Assembly (NCBI GenBank): GCA_039090855.1
Contig: CM077027.1
Coordinates: 99,546,316 to 99,610,315, forward strand
Length of the DNA: 64,000 nt
Direction of reading: 5' to 3'
Source of the DNA: Macrothele yani
Lineage: Eukaryota > Arthropoda > Arachnida > Araneae > Macrothelidae
Shown here: positions 12,501 to 27,500 of the stretch, piece after piece
Layout of the letters: each line of letters begins with the position of its first letter
Numbering within the stretch: the first letter of the stretch is position 1
Program-made: the position numbers and the translations under genes
Notes under the pieces: model-generated
Seen by the model: only the letters and a program-made list of their open reading frames with translations
The model's database searches: none
What the model was told of the DNA's origin: nothing

Positions 12501-15500
12501 TAGCTTGTGATGAAAATGTTATAAACATGAATAAATACTCCAACCACCACTTGTGATCCTCAGGTGGTACTAATTTCTCTGGATTTCAGTCCAAGACCAT
12601 CACCTTGGACAACATACTTTCAAATAAGAGCAATATTTAAGCTGATCCCTTCACTGAGTTAAGGAATGGTACAGTTCTCATAAAGGATGAATGTCTTTGA
12701 AATGATTAGACTGGGGAAATACACTGTGCTCATCCAAAATGAATTGATTCAGCACTTTAATGAAGTTTTTGAAAATATATGTGCCTGCAGATATTCTGGT
12801 GGAGATATGTGTCTGAAATGGATCTGTTCATTTAAGAAAAACCTGTACCTAGAAGATGATGCACAAAGCTTTATCAGTGCACAAAAGGAATGAACAGAAT
12901 TTGTTTTGGGGTGTCTGTTATGGTTTCATGAAGGACTCATTTCTTTTAAGAATCACAACCTGTGATGAGATGTGGTGTTACCACTTTCAGCCAAAAGGCA
13001 AATGTCAATATTAGTAATTGAAGCGCACATCATCACTGCTACCAAAAATATGCAAGCTTTCTGAAAGTTGTAAGTATTGGTGACATTTTTCTTCACTAAC
13101 TAAGATCCTCTACTTGTGTGTGTGGACCACTGATGTAAGATTACTGCAGTACACTGATATCTCTACACAAAGCAAACAAGGACAAAATACACTGGCTAAC
13201 CTTCAGACGGAACTTTCTAATGAAAATGCCCAACTTCATACAGCAGTGCTGACATAGGAAGCACTCAAAACCTCTCACTGTAAAGTGCTTGCACATCCTC
13301 CATATTATCTAGGCCCTAGGTTTTCGACCAGTGAGGCACGCCTCCCTTGGGAGGCACGGAGCACCTGCAGGGGAGGCGCGAGCCGATGCGTGCAATGTTA
13401 TTCACTGTACATGGATGAAAACGGACACCCCTCCAAACACAGTGTGATTGTCTTCCACACGCACAGTGTTTTTCCATCTCTCTCATTTGTTTTCTGTCAT
13501 CGCCCAAATAACGTTCATTGTGACTGTCACCATATATTCTACTTAATCTAGAAGTAAACTAATCTACTTGACATTGGGAATGGACAGCTATTTGAAGAGC
13601 TATTTGAGTAGTGCAGAATGTCCAGACCAAAGTGAACCTAGCGATTGTTGCAGGATTAATATTGACAACACAAGTACATCCCCTGATAAAGGAAAGAAAA
13701 AGTGCAGGCAATGTGACGCAAGTTATATCAAGTTCGGATTTTCTCGTTTTAGTAGCAAAACCGGCGTTCAACAACCACAGTGTGTCATTTGTTTTCAAGT
13801 TCTCGCCAATGACAGCCTTGAAATTGCATTAAAAGACATCTGAAAACTACGCATGAAGATTATATATGCAAGGATCGTGAGATTTTGTTCGAAAAGAGAT
13901 GGAATTGAAACGACAGAAGACTTATGTCAATAGAAGCTACAGTATCTCAGACAGAGTTGAAAGATTCTTATGTAGTGGCTATCAAAATTGCTAAATGTAA
14001 GAAATCACACAGCACTGCCGAGAATTTGTTGCTTTCGGCAGCTGTAGAAATGTGTCGCATTATGAATGATGAGGCAGCTACGACAAACTATTCCACTATC
14101 AAATAATACAGTGCACAGCAAATTGATGAATTGGCTATGGATTTGAAAACGCAGTTCATTGAACAAGTAGAAGGAAGTCAAATATTTGCGTTGCAACTCA
14201 ATGAATCAACCAATATATCATCACAGGCTCAGCTTATTTGTTACATGAGATATGCCAGAGAAGGAAACATAAGAGAAGGATTACTGTTTTGCAAAACGAT
14301 CCCATCAACAACTACAGATGAAGATATATTCACTGTACTTAACAAATATCTGTGCTAAAGGCTTGACTTCGACTAATTGTATAGGTTTATGTACCGACGA
14401 CGCAGCAGCTATGACAGGGAAGAATAGTGGCCTCGTAACTCGAGTGAAAGCTGTAGCTCCTGCAGTAAAATGGACTCACTATATGATACAATGCAAAGCT
14501 TTGGCTGCCAAAAAAATGCAACCAGATATATATAGCGTTCTTACAGATGCTTTTAAGATTGTTAATTACATCAAATCTTGGCCAGTGCATGCTCGTTGCT
14601 TTACTGAACTTTGTGAAGAAATGGGATCTGAACATAAGCATCTGCTTTTTCATAGTGAAGTCAGGTGGCTGTCGTGTGGAAAAGTTCTGCAGCATTTTTT
14701 CGAGTTGCGTGATGAAATTAGAATTTTTCTGCTTGGAGAAACAGAATTAGCAGAACATTTGTGTAATAACATGTATCAAATTTTTAGCAATGCTGGCCTA
14801 TTTGGCAGACAGTTTTTAAAAACCAAACAGCTTGAATGTGTCACTGCAAGGAAAGAACTCAAATATTCTGGATACGCAGGACAAAATGTAAGTCTTCGTG
14901 AAGAAGTTAGATTTTTGGAAAGGTCATATCGATTGTGAAATAATTGAAATGTTTTCATTGTTTACAAAATTCACAGCACAAGAGGCTGGTAGTAGTTCTA
15001 CTATAAATTCCGTTGTGAAAAGAGTAGCGGTGCACCTATCAGCACTGAAAAACCAGTTTGAAGTCTACTTTTCTAAGATCAACAGCCACACCCATGATTG
15101 GATTTGAGATCCATTCTCTGTAACAGCAAGTGATATGCCAGAATTAAGCATTGTTAGTCAAGAGCAATTACTTGAACTTTTGAGCGACAGGACACTAAAA
15201 ATAGCGTTTCACAAAATCACACTTCCAGAATTTTGGCTTTCAGTTCGAAGCGAGTATAAAGAACTTACAAAAAGTGCTCTGGAAGTGCTCCTTCAATTTC
15301 CAACAAGCTACCTGTGCGAAGCTGGATTTTCAGCAATGGCTGCAGTTAAAACAAAGTACAGAAATCGTCTTAATGTGGAGAACGACCTGCATGCAGAAGT
15401 GACACAGTTAGAACCAAACATCGAAAGTTTGTGCAATTCAAAACAAGACCAAGTTTCACATTGATGTGTACAGTTTGTGAAAATATGGGAAAAAATTTTA

Positions 15501-18500
15501 AATTTACATTATTTTAACTTTATTCAGGAGGAATAAACTCCTGGCTGTATACTATGTACAGATGTTACCAACTATATTTGTGCAAAGTGCTGTAGGTAGG
15601 TATATTTGTATTTTTAGTAGTGCACTTGTATTTTTGCTTAATATTTTCAATCAAGCCTAACTGGTATCATTAAATTTGTAATAAAGGAAATAAATACTGA
15701 TTATAGAGCAATAACACCAGTGCATATGCTGAGAGGGGGGCGGGGGGAGGCACCATTGCAAGCTAGCCCCGATTGGGGAGGAATACTGAAGAAAGGTTGG
15801 GAACCGCTGATTGATCTAGGCACATCAATCTGCAACTACCAAATTTTCAGACAACTGAAGGAGGCAGTGCAAATAAAAGTGGCATCATTGGCTGAACAAT
15901 GTTTGAGGAACAAACTGGTATCTAATTTTGGCAAATCAAGGAATTTTATGAGACAGTAACTCAACTGCTCACTCTGAAACATAAAACACAATCGTCTCAT
16001 TATATATAGTGACTATACTTCAGCAAGTTCACAAATGTTTGACTGACCACTGCAGATGTCAAATGAGTTTTACATAACACTCCAGTCTCGGTTCTTTTAC
16101 AAACTTTTGTTCTCTGTGTGATCCATAATCTTGATCCTATTGACAATTATATCATTCCAAGGCATAGAAATGAACCAAGCAAATCCTAAACAGGCAAATG
16201 CTAATGAGCAATGTTGGAGTGTGATCTGATTTTTAAATCTACTACTTGACTGCACCAGTTTTGGATCATGCAATCATTGAAAAATCATACTTTTGCCAAA
16301 TTATATGATTTTTCAGTTACTTTCAATCTGGAAGGCTATGGTGTTAAAGAAGCAGTAGCTTTGACACAATATATGACACAATTTTCACCACCTAGCATGA
16401 ATGCACTTTACATTCTGTTCCAAAATAAGTGGCACGAACAAAGGGGTAAAACTTAAGCAAGCTTTTATAATTATTATTATTCAATAACATATAACGTCCA
16501 ATTTTGGGAAACACTGTCTTACAAACTGTACTCCCTGCCTTCACTGTCTGCTTACTGTAAATATGGGATTTAGTTTAGTAAACCCTGTTAAAACAAAACT
16601 CCAATTATCAATGCAAGAGCAAAGCTTAAATGATCTGATGATGTGTTTGACTTTGACCCCTCTAAGGAATGGTATTTTCGTACCAAAATGAAAAAGGCAT
16701 GTCCATAGCTATAAAAGGTCAAGCAAAGCATTACAGAAGCAAGTGAAGTCTTGTTTTTATTAATTATCTATCAAAATACAACAGCACATAATAAAAATAG
16801 TAATCACTATATTGGTTATACAAAGTTCGTACTCTTCCAAGCAAAATAAATTCAAGCACTTTTCAAGGACTTTTTAAACCTGAATTATCATATGTGTGTA
16901 CTGTCGGTTGGTCAATAGGTAGTATTTCAGTACATTCGGACCATTAATCTTAGATGGGAATCGCACACTTTCAATGACCTGCTGTTACCCCTTGCCCACA
17001 GTTCGTTTATTTTATTAACTTTGAATTGCCCCTCTGTTTTGGCATTTTTCAAAATCATTTTATCTTGCAGAATATTTTGAAAGGGTTCATTATTTTCCCA
17101 TTAATTTGCAAGTATAACAATTATTGTTTTCTTTAACCTTTTATTTTTGATGCATTTTTTTTTTTTTTTTTTTTTTTTGATGCAGTCAGGAGACGAAGGG
17201 TCCTTGCATGAAGCACAAAGCAATTCCTGGAAGTTCCACTCTCTGGCAAGAACGCATCTCTAACCCCAGTAAACAGAAGCCCATCACAATTTGCGAATAC
17301 ATAATTCCACTTATTTTACTCACATGGCTGATGCTTTACTTTTCAGTGATATCATAGCCAAGGCACCAGTTGTCCACACACTCCCCTGGGTTAAATGCAA
17401 GTTCTGCACTATGTGATTAGCTTGGTGTTTTCATTGGAACTACACAGAAATCTTGTATACAACTTTTTTAGCACAAACAATTATTTTACACATGCTTTTT
17501 CATATCATTACTTAACAAACAAAACATTTTTTTTCAAGTACTATTTACAGAGCCTTAAACTTTTTCATGCACTTTCAAGGACTTGAAAATGAACTTTTTT
17601 TATTCAAGGACTTTTCAAGGTCTTCAAGGAGCATACAAATCATGTTATAATTTTTTCAAAAATAAATAAAAAAAGTTAATATTTTATTTTTTTACTTCTA
17701 TAAATGCAAATGATGTACAAGAAAACACTCTGATTCTTACATATAGACACACAAGGCTAGTGTATGTCTGCAACAGCAAAGCTTTCAAAAGCTCCTAAAA
17801 CTTACCTGCTGAACTTTTTGCTGGGGCAGCTGGCTCAACTTTCGAAGCAGCTCTTGCTGTTTTTCCTGCTCCTTTACAAGCTTCAAAAGTTCACTAGTTA
17901 CAGACAAATCACTGGAAGGAAGGAGCTTTTGAACTTGCCCTGAATAAGGATGCACCACTACTCGACGTACAGGAGTACTGGTAAGCAAGGAACCAACCCC
18001 TGAACCGTAGGATACTGAGTTATGTTGACAGCAGCACTCGTTGCCACTGATTGTGGTTGGGTCAGGGTCTGTGGTAAATCAAACTTCTGCTGCAGAACTT
18101 CCCTCTGAGTTGTACAAGACACAGGAGCAGATATAGTTTGTTGGATAAGTGACGGATTGAGGGAGGACAGCTGCTGTTGCAAAGTATGTTGAGGGGAATC
18201 CAGCAGCTTATCTTCTCCAACCGTGCACACAACATCTAAGTCCTGAAAGAGATCTAAATCTATGTCTGGTTCCAATCCATCAGCTGCTCTGCTGACATTC
18301 ATTGCCACAGGCTCTAACAGCACATCAGAATCAAACAGTCCATCTGAATCTTCCACACACATGAATTTTAACATATCTATAAAAGAAAAAAAGATGCACA
18401 TATTAATAAAATTAATGCAGGTATCCCAGTATCAAAGAGATTGGTTGATTACTTTAAATACCTAAGCAATTAGTTACATGTTCTTTTCCATTTACTGTTT

Positions 18501-21500
18501 TAATCTAATTCACACACTGAATATTATATCATCAGGTGTGGACTAGGCCACCGAGATACCAGGAGAATTCTTGGTGGGCCACTATATTCTGGGCCGGTAG
18601 GCCTCATGCTAACTCAAGAAAAAAATATTATATACATACTATACTTATGCTTCAATATTCTTGTAGAAGAAAACCAAGTTATACTAGAATGGGAGTTTGT
18701 TTACCACTTTAGGAGATTAAAAAAAAAAAGTCTACATTGCAAATGTTCTGTTAAGCCATACACTGTTTTTGATACACCCCTTCTTTCTCAGCTTTCAAAT
18801 TCAAGCCCTGTCTCTTTGGACTGATATCCTCTAATTCAGTCTGCTTTTCCCAATTGCAGTTATAGTTGAATAATCAATGTACAATCTAATCAAATATGCT
18901 ACCAACAGAGTGAAATAGAAACTCAAAATTCACTGTATACGTTAGTACATTGAGGTTCACTTACAGTAACATTTTTGGGTTGCACTTTTTATATGTATCT
19001 TTTTTCTTGTTTTAAACGAGATCTGCACCTGATTCACTTCTTTTGGGGCCTTACAATTACATGAATTCTTGAATTACATGAATTCTTTAACTTCAGTTCT
19101 GCAAAGTCTGTTTCAGTTACAGCAAAAATACCTTTTCCATTTGAAAGTAAATAAATGAAACTTAATTTTCACATTCTTAATTTCTCCCACTTTATAAATG
19201 TGCACTGAAATTCTTGCAATTCTGAACATTTTTAATTTTTTCAAAAGATTTTTTCGTAATTATTGTATTAATGATAGGTAAGTCTTGAGACAAAGTAATT
19301 TTTGGAACATTTGGATTTCCATTCTCACTAAAAGCGAAAATAATTATTGCACATTCTGAAGTCAGCTATCGTAATAAAATTTATAAGAATGGAATAAAGT
19401 CTTCAAGAGTTTCTGTCAGAGAATGTACCTTGTCTGTTGTTCCACAGCAATGGAAGTAATTCTTTTCCTACACTTAATTGTACTAGGGATCTGCAGTTAA
19501 GGGAGATGGGTAACTATTGTAAAATTGCTCCAATAAAAAACCCTGCAATGATTCGTAGACTTGTATTGAAAAGATGTTTAAACAGTAACTGGTGATACTG
19601 ACATACCGTTATTTTTTTATTTAATTTTTATTATTTCGGATATGGGGTGCCTTGATAATTTTTGCACAAAAGTTGGCCTCTCAAAATCAGCTTCCAGGGC
19701 CATTTGTGGATTGCTAGTTCACCAATGTATGTCTGCATATCATTTGTATTTTCACTAAGACACAGACAGTTATGAAAAGAATTTACCCTTTTCTTTCACT
19801 TCCTAATCAAATTTTTGTAAGTTACCTTAGAAAATCTTTTATGTTAAATGCATACTTTGTACAATCAAAATCTGGGAACCAACATACTGTTCAACAGATA
19901 ATGTGCACCTTACATAAAGGAATGAAATTTGACATAACTTATTAAACATGCTTCTAAATACTGGACCATTGTGGCAAAATATCCTTCATTACTGAAACAA
20001 AACCACATACTAATAATATGGTATGAACCATGTTTTAAAATCAGAACCAAGATTTCAACACTGTTCAAGGATATATATATATATGTAAAATTAATAATCA
20101 CAGAAGGTTTTAGTGCATCACAGAACAGTAACACCTTCAATTAATTACTACGCAAGCAACAATGAGTATGATATAAATACATACACTTTAAAATCAGTGA
20201 ACTGTTTTGTTCATTTAAAAAAAAATCATGTAAGGGATAAATCTGGCCAAAGATTGCCATAATACATTACATATAGACAAAGAGCTAATCTGACAATGGG
20301 GACACTTAACTCCTAGTCGATTGAAAAACTTTATTTCGTGCAGTTACGTTTACTCCATTACTGCAAAACCACAATGTCATAAAAAAAAAGTATATGGTTA
20401 TGTATGTAACTCACCAAAAAATTGACAATAAATGCCATAATGTCAGTAAAGTCCATATTTAACTTTTGAAGGTATATGATTATTTATTGCCCAACTTCAA
20501 GTAGTTCTTTCGAAGTTTCTGTAACCACTCCTGCAAAGTGGTGCCACAAAAACTGTGCTACCTATCCAACCAGAAATAGAACTTAATTTACCTCTGCATT
20601 TTACATTCATGAAAATGTGTTCATTCGTTCTTAATTCCAATTATCTTCTGGCCAGTCCTGCATCCATCCCCAATGGTTCAGAACATCTTGGAAAACATTT
20701 CATGTTTTGCACTTCTATTCTTGGTTCAAATCTACAGGAAATTCTTTGTTTATGCATCTAATAATCTCTTGGAATCATCAGGAACAGCACTACTGACAGA
20801 TGCTTCTAGAAGCCAGATCTCAGTTCACTTGAACTACACTGCTTAAACATACCACAGAAACATCCATAATACCATACCACCTTTTTCAGCTTTAGTCTTC
20901 TTAAGCATCTTTTCTTCACTTGCATTAGGAACCTCTGTCATACCACTCCAATAAACTTTGTTTTTCATATATATACACACAGAGGTAGACAAAACCCCAA
21001 AATTTTCAGGCACCAGCTCCATTTTTCAAGAGCAAGCACATTATTTCAAAAGGTACGAGGAGAAAACCAAGATCAATCAAAACAAAAACTACACATACAA
21101 AATTTGGACTTTTAACAGTCAAAATTAATGCATTATTTCATAGATATTGCTCAATAATTCAGTGCAATATCAACTAAAACTAGGGAACATATTACACACC
21201 TATTTCCACTTCAGAAAAGTTCAGCTTGTCATCTGGTATATAACATTTAATAAAACCACTAATGAAAAAATACACTTGTAAGCATCCCACGCAAAATCTA
21301 TGTCATAGCTATGAGAACATCTCATGCTTCCTCTGCATGAGCTCACTATCTCTCTTGGGTTGCACAGTGAAACTTCAGCCTGAAATACTACTGCCAGTTT
21401 TGCTGAACTCTGCTGGTGATAGAGTCAAAAACTTCTATTGGCATCTTCATCATTTTGATTTTACGGTAAGCAGTGTATGAAAACAAGCAAAAAAGAAAGA

Positions 21501-24500
21501 CCCTAAACAGAAAAAATTCATATGCTGAACTTGTTACTTTATTAAAAAGATGGAAGCTTCATAACAGAAGTCCAAATTTTGAAAAACTAAAATTTTCAGA
21601 AAACAATTTGAAAACTCGGGAGCCATGGCAACTGGCATCTTGGATTTGTCCCTCCCTGATAGATATAGAGAGAAAAATAGATACATAAAACCCACTCATG
21701 TTACACATAGGTAAAATAAAAGGCCATTCAAAAGCTTTCTAACTTGTCCATAACTGGAATTACAGTAATATTACAGTTGTTCTACAACAGCAAAAATTTT
21801 AGCTTTTTTTTTTTTTTTAAATTTCTGATCCCCATAGAAAAATTTTGTCCCAGAAATCTGATTTTCTCAGCAGATCCAAGTTCGCTAAGTTTTACAAAAC
21901 TTGTTTACGATTATAAATTCATTGGTAAATTGACATGGAGTGACACTTTTGTTATCCTAATCTAGTTTTTTAGATGTTCTTATCACAAACCTTGAAAAAG
22001 AAAAAGAAAAAAACTTTAATGCAGGTAGAATTATAGTTTTTGAATACTGTTATTTCAACTGCGATTTTTGGTACATTTTGCAATGGATACTGTAGTGCAG
22101 GAAAAACAAGATTTATCTAATGTTTTTATTATTTTCTTGCACATTCTACAGAAACGGAGTATGTTTTCAATTCAATGGCCCTAAAATAAAGTTCTATTCA
22201 TTTGAATGCAATTTTTTTAGAATCGTTCACTATATGTTAATTCTTCAGAATTATTCACTTAGACCAAGAAATGTGATCTGCAGTGGTTGAAAATTGCATA
22301 TTTGCATAAAACTGCAGGTAATCAGTTCATCTTGACCAGAAAATGTACTTCCCAGTGGCTAGAAAATTCCTCCCTTGTCTGGATGTACTTTCCTGACAGC
22401 ACAAAGAACTAGAAAACTATTTTTGGCATTGGGGGTAAACAATGGTATTGTATTGCTTGCATGATGTGTATAACATATCTGACTTTTTGTTCTTTAAAAT
22501 ATTGTAGTGCACTTATAACATTACAAAAGCATTAAAAAAACAATGTTTACCACAGGTGGCAATCAGGTTACCGGGCCAAAATTTAACAGCTAGAATAATT
22601 TCTTGATTACAACATTTTGCTATTATGTTCCTAATGAATTGCAAATCCTTTTTCTGGTGATAAATTTTAATGAAATGCAAATACTTTATAATATGGTAAC
22701 TTAAAATGTCATGAAAGATGCAGTGAATTATGATGATGATAGGCAAAACACATGAAAGACGACAAATTGAAGGTAAAGTAAATTATGCTTAGTTATGTTA
22801 GAAAGTTATAACTTTTTCAAAAGCTTATAGGTCGCGAGCTTTCAACCTCAGCTAAGGTCTTCACCATGCCAGATGGAGGACTGAGCTCAGTCCTCCACCT
22901 GGCATGATGAAGACCTATGCTACAGTCAAAAGCTTTTGAAAAGTTATAATTTTCTAACATAACAAAGCATGATCTACTTTACTTTCAATGCTGTGAATTT
23001 TTGGCAGTACATGAAATCAAATTAGTTTCCAGTGATTTCCACTTGAAAAAATCCAAATTTATTTTGGTGCCTTGAGTTATATAACTTTCATTGAAAAACT
23101 CAGAGAATCAGCTAATTACGCTTTAGAAAAGAGAGAGGCCTTGTTTTTCCTTTCTTCTTTCATTAGGTGACTGTACTACTGGCATAAGAGCTGGGATCCG
23201 GGTAATTGATATATTCAGACATAACGGTAGCAAGCAGTGAATTCCATCTGTATACTTGGAGGAGGGGAGACATGGTAAATGATGGACAGTGGAACCCATG
23301 GTATGGTAACAGTAATACCCAATAGCTCCAGCCCACCTTTTTAGAAACAAACAGAAAGAATACATTATGAGCATTGGGGAGAAGGGAAAGCAAATTGGAT
23401 GCTGAAAGATTTGTCTAAAGAAAATATAGTCTTACTTACCTTAAAAAAAAATTCTAAGTGAAAAATTTACATTTTTTGGAGGTTTAAAACTTTAGAAAAA
23501 GTACAGAAGTCATCTCTCTTTCCACATTTATAAGTGAGTCAGGGAAAAATTCTCATTGGCCGCCACCGGGAATCGAACCCAGGGTTTTCCAGTTACGCGC
23601 CAGACATGCTACCACTGCACCACAGCGGCCTTGAATTCCTCCAGACTCACATACGACTAACTGCCAAGCCACTTGACAGGTTGCTTCTTGGAGCACCGCA
23701 CAATGCTGGGGATTCACCAAAGATGGTAAGCAGCAACTGGACAAATAACTAGAAGGCCAATGAATAATTAATACAGACAACTGATGTGGATTAGGAACAT
23801 CAAACAGAAGTTTTTTTACACCATACGTTGTCATTTGTCCATTTACAGAATTTACATACAATATCTTTCAACAATTTACGTAGCTTCGGCAACCTAAAGT
23901 TCGCATTTTTTCTTTAGTGTTCAGGGAATGTCAATTGCTCACATTCAGAAATGAAGGTGCAGTTGATGTGTTGCAAGATAAGGATGTAGTCAACACTGTT
24001 GAAGATTCTCTGGGGGCTATTCGATCATTAGTGCGACTGAGAACCATGACTGCACGCTGAATTCTCTCTGATGTGATATCAAAGGTTCGAAGTCCGAAAT
24101 TAGGAAAAGCTGTACAAATAGTTTGATTGTGCCACTCACATAGATGTTATATTAATTCTGTTTTGTTAAGCAGTGTATATTTATGCAGATATTTTAATGT
24201 TTGTGATAGAAAGGCAGATGGGGCACAATATTTTGTGGTTTGCCCGGGGCACAGAAATACCTAGTTACATCCCTTGAGAAAACTGTTGTCTTTTTCAGTA
24301 TGAATCATTACTAGAGTATATCATGTTTTCTTATTGTCTGTTATTCAAGATTAATGGGAGCAATGGAGAAGAGAGTAGACTTCTTAAGCTGCTCTGTTCT
24401 TGCTATTTAACTCCACTGTGTCAATTGCATCATGTGCTATATGCATCATGCTAGTCCTCATTTGGTTTAGCATTCTTTGTACTTATTACAAAATTCAAAC

Positions 24501-27500
24501 CATGAATGCAAATTATATACTGAACCCATTTGTCTAGTCACAGCACAGAAATCAAGAGCTCCTCAATTACTAGGTCAGTTAAATCTCACATGCTGTTTCT
24601 CATTCCAGTGAATCAATGGTGAAGATGATTACAGAGTACTTTATAATTTGCGTAGCAAAAATTGCAATGCAGATAGTTATCTTACATTTGGGCACCAAAA
24701 GTAATTGCTAGTGCCAGACTTTTCAAAGTTTGCATTGACACTGGAAGTGGTGAAGTTGTTTCCCCATGATGCAATGCAGCTCTGAAGATTATTTTGTGGT
24801 GCTAAAGCTATGCCTATGGAGTAGATGACCATTACTGGCAGTGCTCTTGCGGCCTGTGGTTATATTATGCGGCTGATATTGAGGAAGAAGATTCGTGTGC
24901 CATTTTCTTAGATATAGTGTAACTACATCTAAACGAAATCCTGAACTTCCTGTTTATAGGGATGCTAACAGGTAACAATTACTTTGATTTGCTGAAAGTG
25001 TACTTATCAAGGACACGGGCAACAGAGGGTTTTTTTTTTTGTTTTTTTTTTATTGGACGTTTAACGACCACCGTGAGCAACTCAATGGGCTATAAGCAGT
25101 CGCTCATCCCTAATTTAGGGTCACTAGTTCCAGGGAAGGGAGAGAGCCAGTGCCGTAAGACAAACACAACACCCATGCCTCACCGGGATTCGAACCCGGA
25201 CCCCTTTTGGACGAATGATCAGAGGCCATCGCTTAGACCACTGCGCCACCGGGGCGGCCAACAGTTTTCTACCAGTAGCTTATTGAGCCTCTTACAAGTG
25301 GGGAGGGGAGGAGACAGATGCAGAAACAAAATGCCCTGGAAGGAAAGAAAAAAAGATTCAGTAACTTCCTATGTTGATTTCCGCCGTCTTTACACGATTT
25401 TATTCAAATAACAGATTTAAAATAACATGTTTGCCTGTTTAAATGATTTATTTTGAAGGTAATTATTAATTCATACAGTAAACATTAGAACTTTCGGGCC
25501 CGCAACGGACCCATCTTCAGATGTTATTAGGGGAATGTAACTGAGAATGGAAATAACATCTGAAGATGAGTCAGTTGTGGGCCCGAAAGATCTAATGTTT
25601 ACTGTATGAAGTAATAATTACCTTCATCAAAATAAATCATTTAAACAGGCAAATGTGTAATTTTGAATCTCTTATTTGAATAAGACCGTGTAAAGACGGC
25701 GGAAATCAACATAGGAAGTCAACATAAAACACGACAGAACATTTAATTAGTAAGATTCAGTAACTTTACAATTAATGTTTCAGGCCCAAAGGAGCTCAGT
25801 CACAGTTTTCACGGCCATGGTACTTTAAGAGCGCAGGGCCATCTTGAAAACAGTTCTATTGGTTAGAGCAAATGGGGCAGGGCCATAGCCAAACTCTGTA
25901 CTTAGTTAGGACAGGCTCAATAATATTTAGGGAATGCTCAAAAAAGCTATATACTTTTTTCGAGCATTACTAAAATTTTACAAATTTCAATCCAGATTAA
26001 GTACCTTATCTAGGTACATCAGGTACAAAAGTACCATTTTTAATTAACATAAATAAAAAAAAACAAGAAACATTTTGTAAAATAAAAATACATTTATAAT
26101 CGTTGCTTACCAATAGAAAATCAAAATAGTTGTAGTCGTCGGTTCTTTTTGACCATTAAATTTTCCCAAAAGTAAGTCCATGTTTGTTCGAATGCAAGAG
26201 TTTATGCATGGTTTTGTTCGAATGCAAGAGTCAAATTTGACATTCGTTGGTGGGCACATCAAAAGTCGCTGTGCACAGTTAACTCTCGTTAAAACAGAAA
26301 AGGTGGATTCACAAGTAGCCGTACTACAGCCGAAAGTCCTGGCTGTAGCCAATAAATTATAAGTATCTCTGAAGACTACATGCTGCTTAAAAATTTCATC
26401 AAAAATGACTGAATTTGGGTTTTCTTTCTTCTGGGTTTGTATGAATCTGTTGACTACTGCAAATTCTTCTGGAGATGGAAGTTTGATACCTAAAGTTTGC
26501 AAATATTTGACTTTGTCAAAATCAATATTTTCGTCTTCAGCACTGGAAACTGCAATTAGGAGTTTTCATTTTCTACGAATCATTGGCAGGACAGGCGAAA
26601 AAATTTTCAGGGCAGGCTGCGCCTGGATACAGCCCTGAAATGGGGCCTTGCATTTTTAACATTGCACACATAAGAAATTACATGAGAAACTGCTAAAGAA
26701 CTAGAATATGATAACTCATATGATTTTGTCACTGTTAAAGCAAGAATGTTCCACTTAATTTGAAAAGCCTTTATAATATGGCATCTTTGAGTGGTTTCAT
26801 ATCTTTCTTTCTTTGATATTACATAAATTATCTTATATTGAACATAGCTTTTTCTTAAGAAGTAAGCATGTTTTAAACTCTACAGTCCATGTCAAAATTC
26901 ACTCACATCGCTGCAGCTATAGCTGAGAGGCGAGAGGTATTGGCTGTAAAACTACGACACTAATCAAAAGGGCTGGTCAATTTGTTAGCTAAAGAAAAAA
27001 AAAATGTGAAGGAAGCTTTGTTCACAAAAACTTTCTTCAGATAACTTTGGAAATTCTCCAACAGTTTTTTTTTTTTTGGATTGAAGTTTTGACGACGACC
27101 ATGAGCAACTCGATGGGCTATAAGCAGTCGCCCATCCCTAATTTAGGGTCACTGGCTCCAGGGAAGGGAGAGAGCCAGTGCCATAAGACAAACACAACAT
27201 CCGTGCCTCACAGGGATTGGAACCCAGACACTTTCAGGATGAATGGTCATAAGCCACCTGCATCACCAGGGTGGCCTTTGACAGTTTTTTTTTTATTGGA
27301 GGTTTAACGACCACCATGAGCAACTCAATGGGCTATAAGCAGTCGCCTGTCCCTAATTTAGGGTCACTGGTTCCAGGGAAGGGAAAGAGCCAGTGCCGTA
27401 AGACAAACACAACATCCATGCCTGACCGGGATTCGAACCCGAACCCCTTACGGACGAATGATCAGAGGCCAACGCCTTAGACCACTGCGCCACCGGGCGG

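Larger units (their letters stand above)
10402..17805 (-). other. SREBP intron 2 (7.4 kb) with RTE, hAT and BED-hAT relics
   Basis: It is bounded by CAG at 10402-10404 and GTAAGT at 17805. Contents: decayed RTE 3' fragment (10.82-11.33 kb), poly-A tract (11421-11443), 162-bp hAT MITE (12320-12481), and BED-type hAT transposase pseudogene (13315-15813). The stretches 11.45-12.3, 12.5-13.3 and 15.83-17.8 kb are AT-rich with a poly-T run near 17155-17179 and nothing else recognised. Confidence 0.75.

Noticed and set aside
23558..23630. A functional tRNA gene
   Set aside because: The cloverleaf has extra bases and no U33, and SINE-like sequence follows it.
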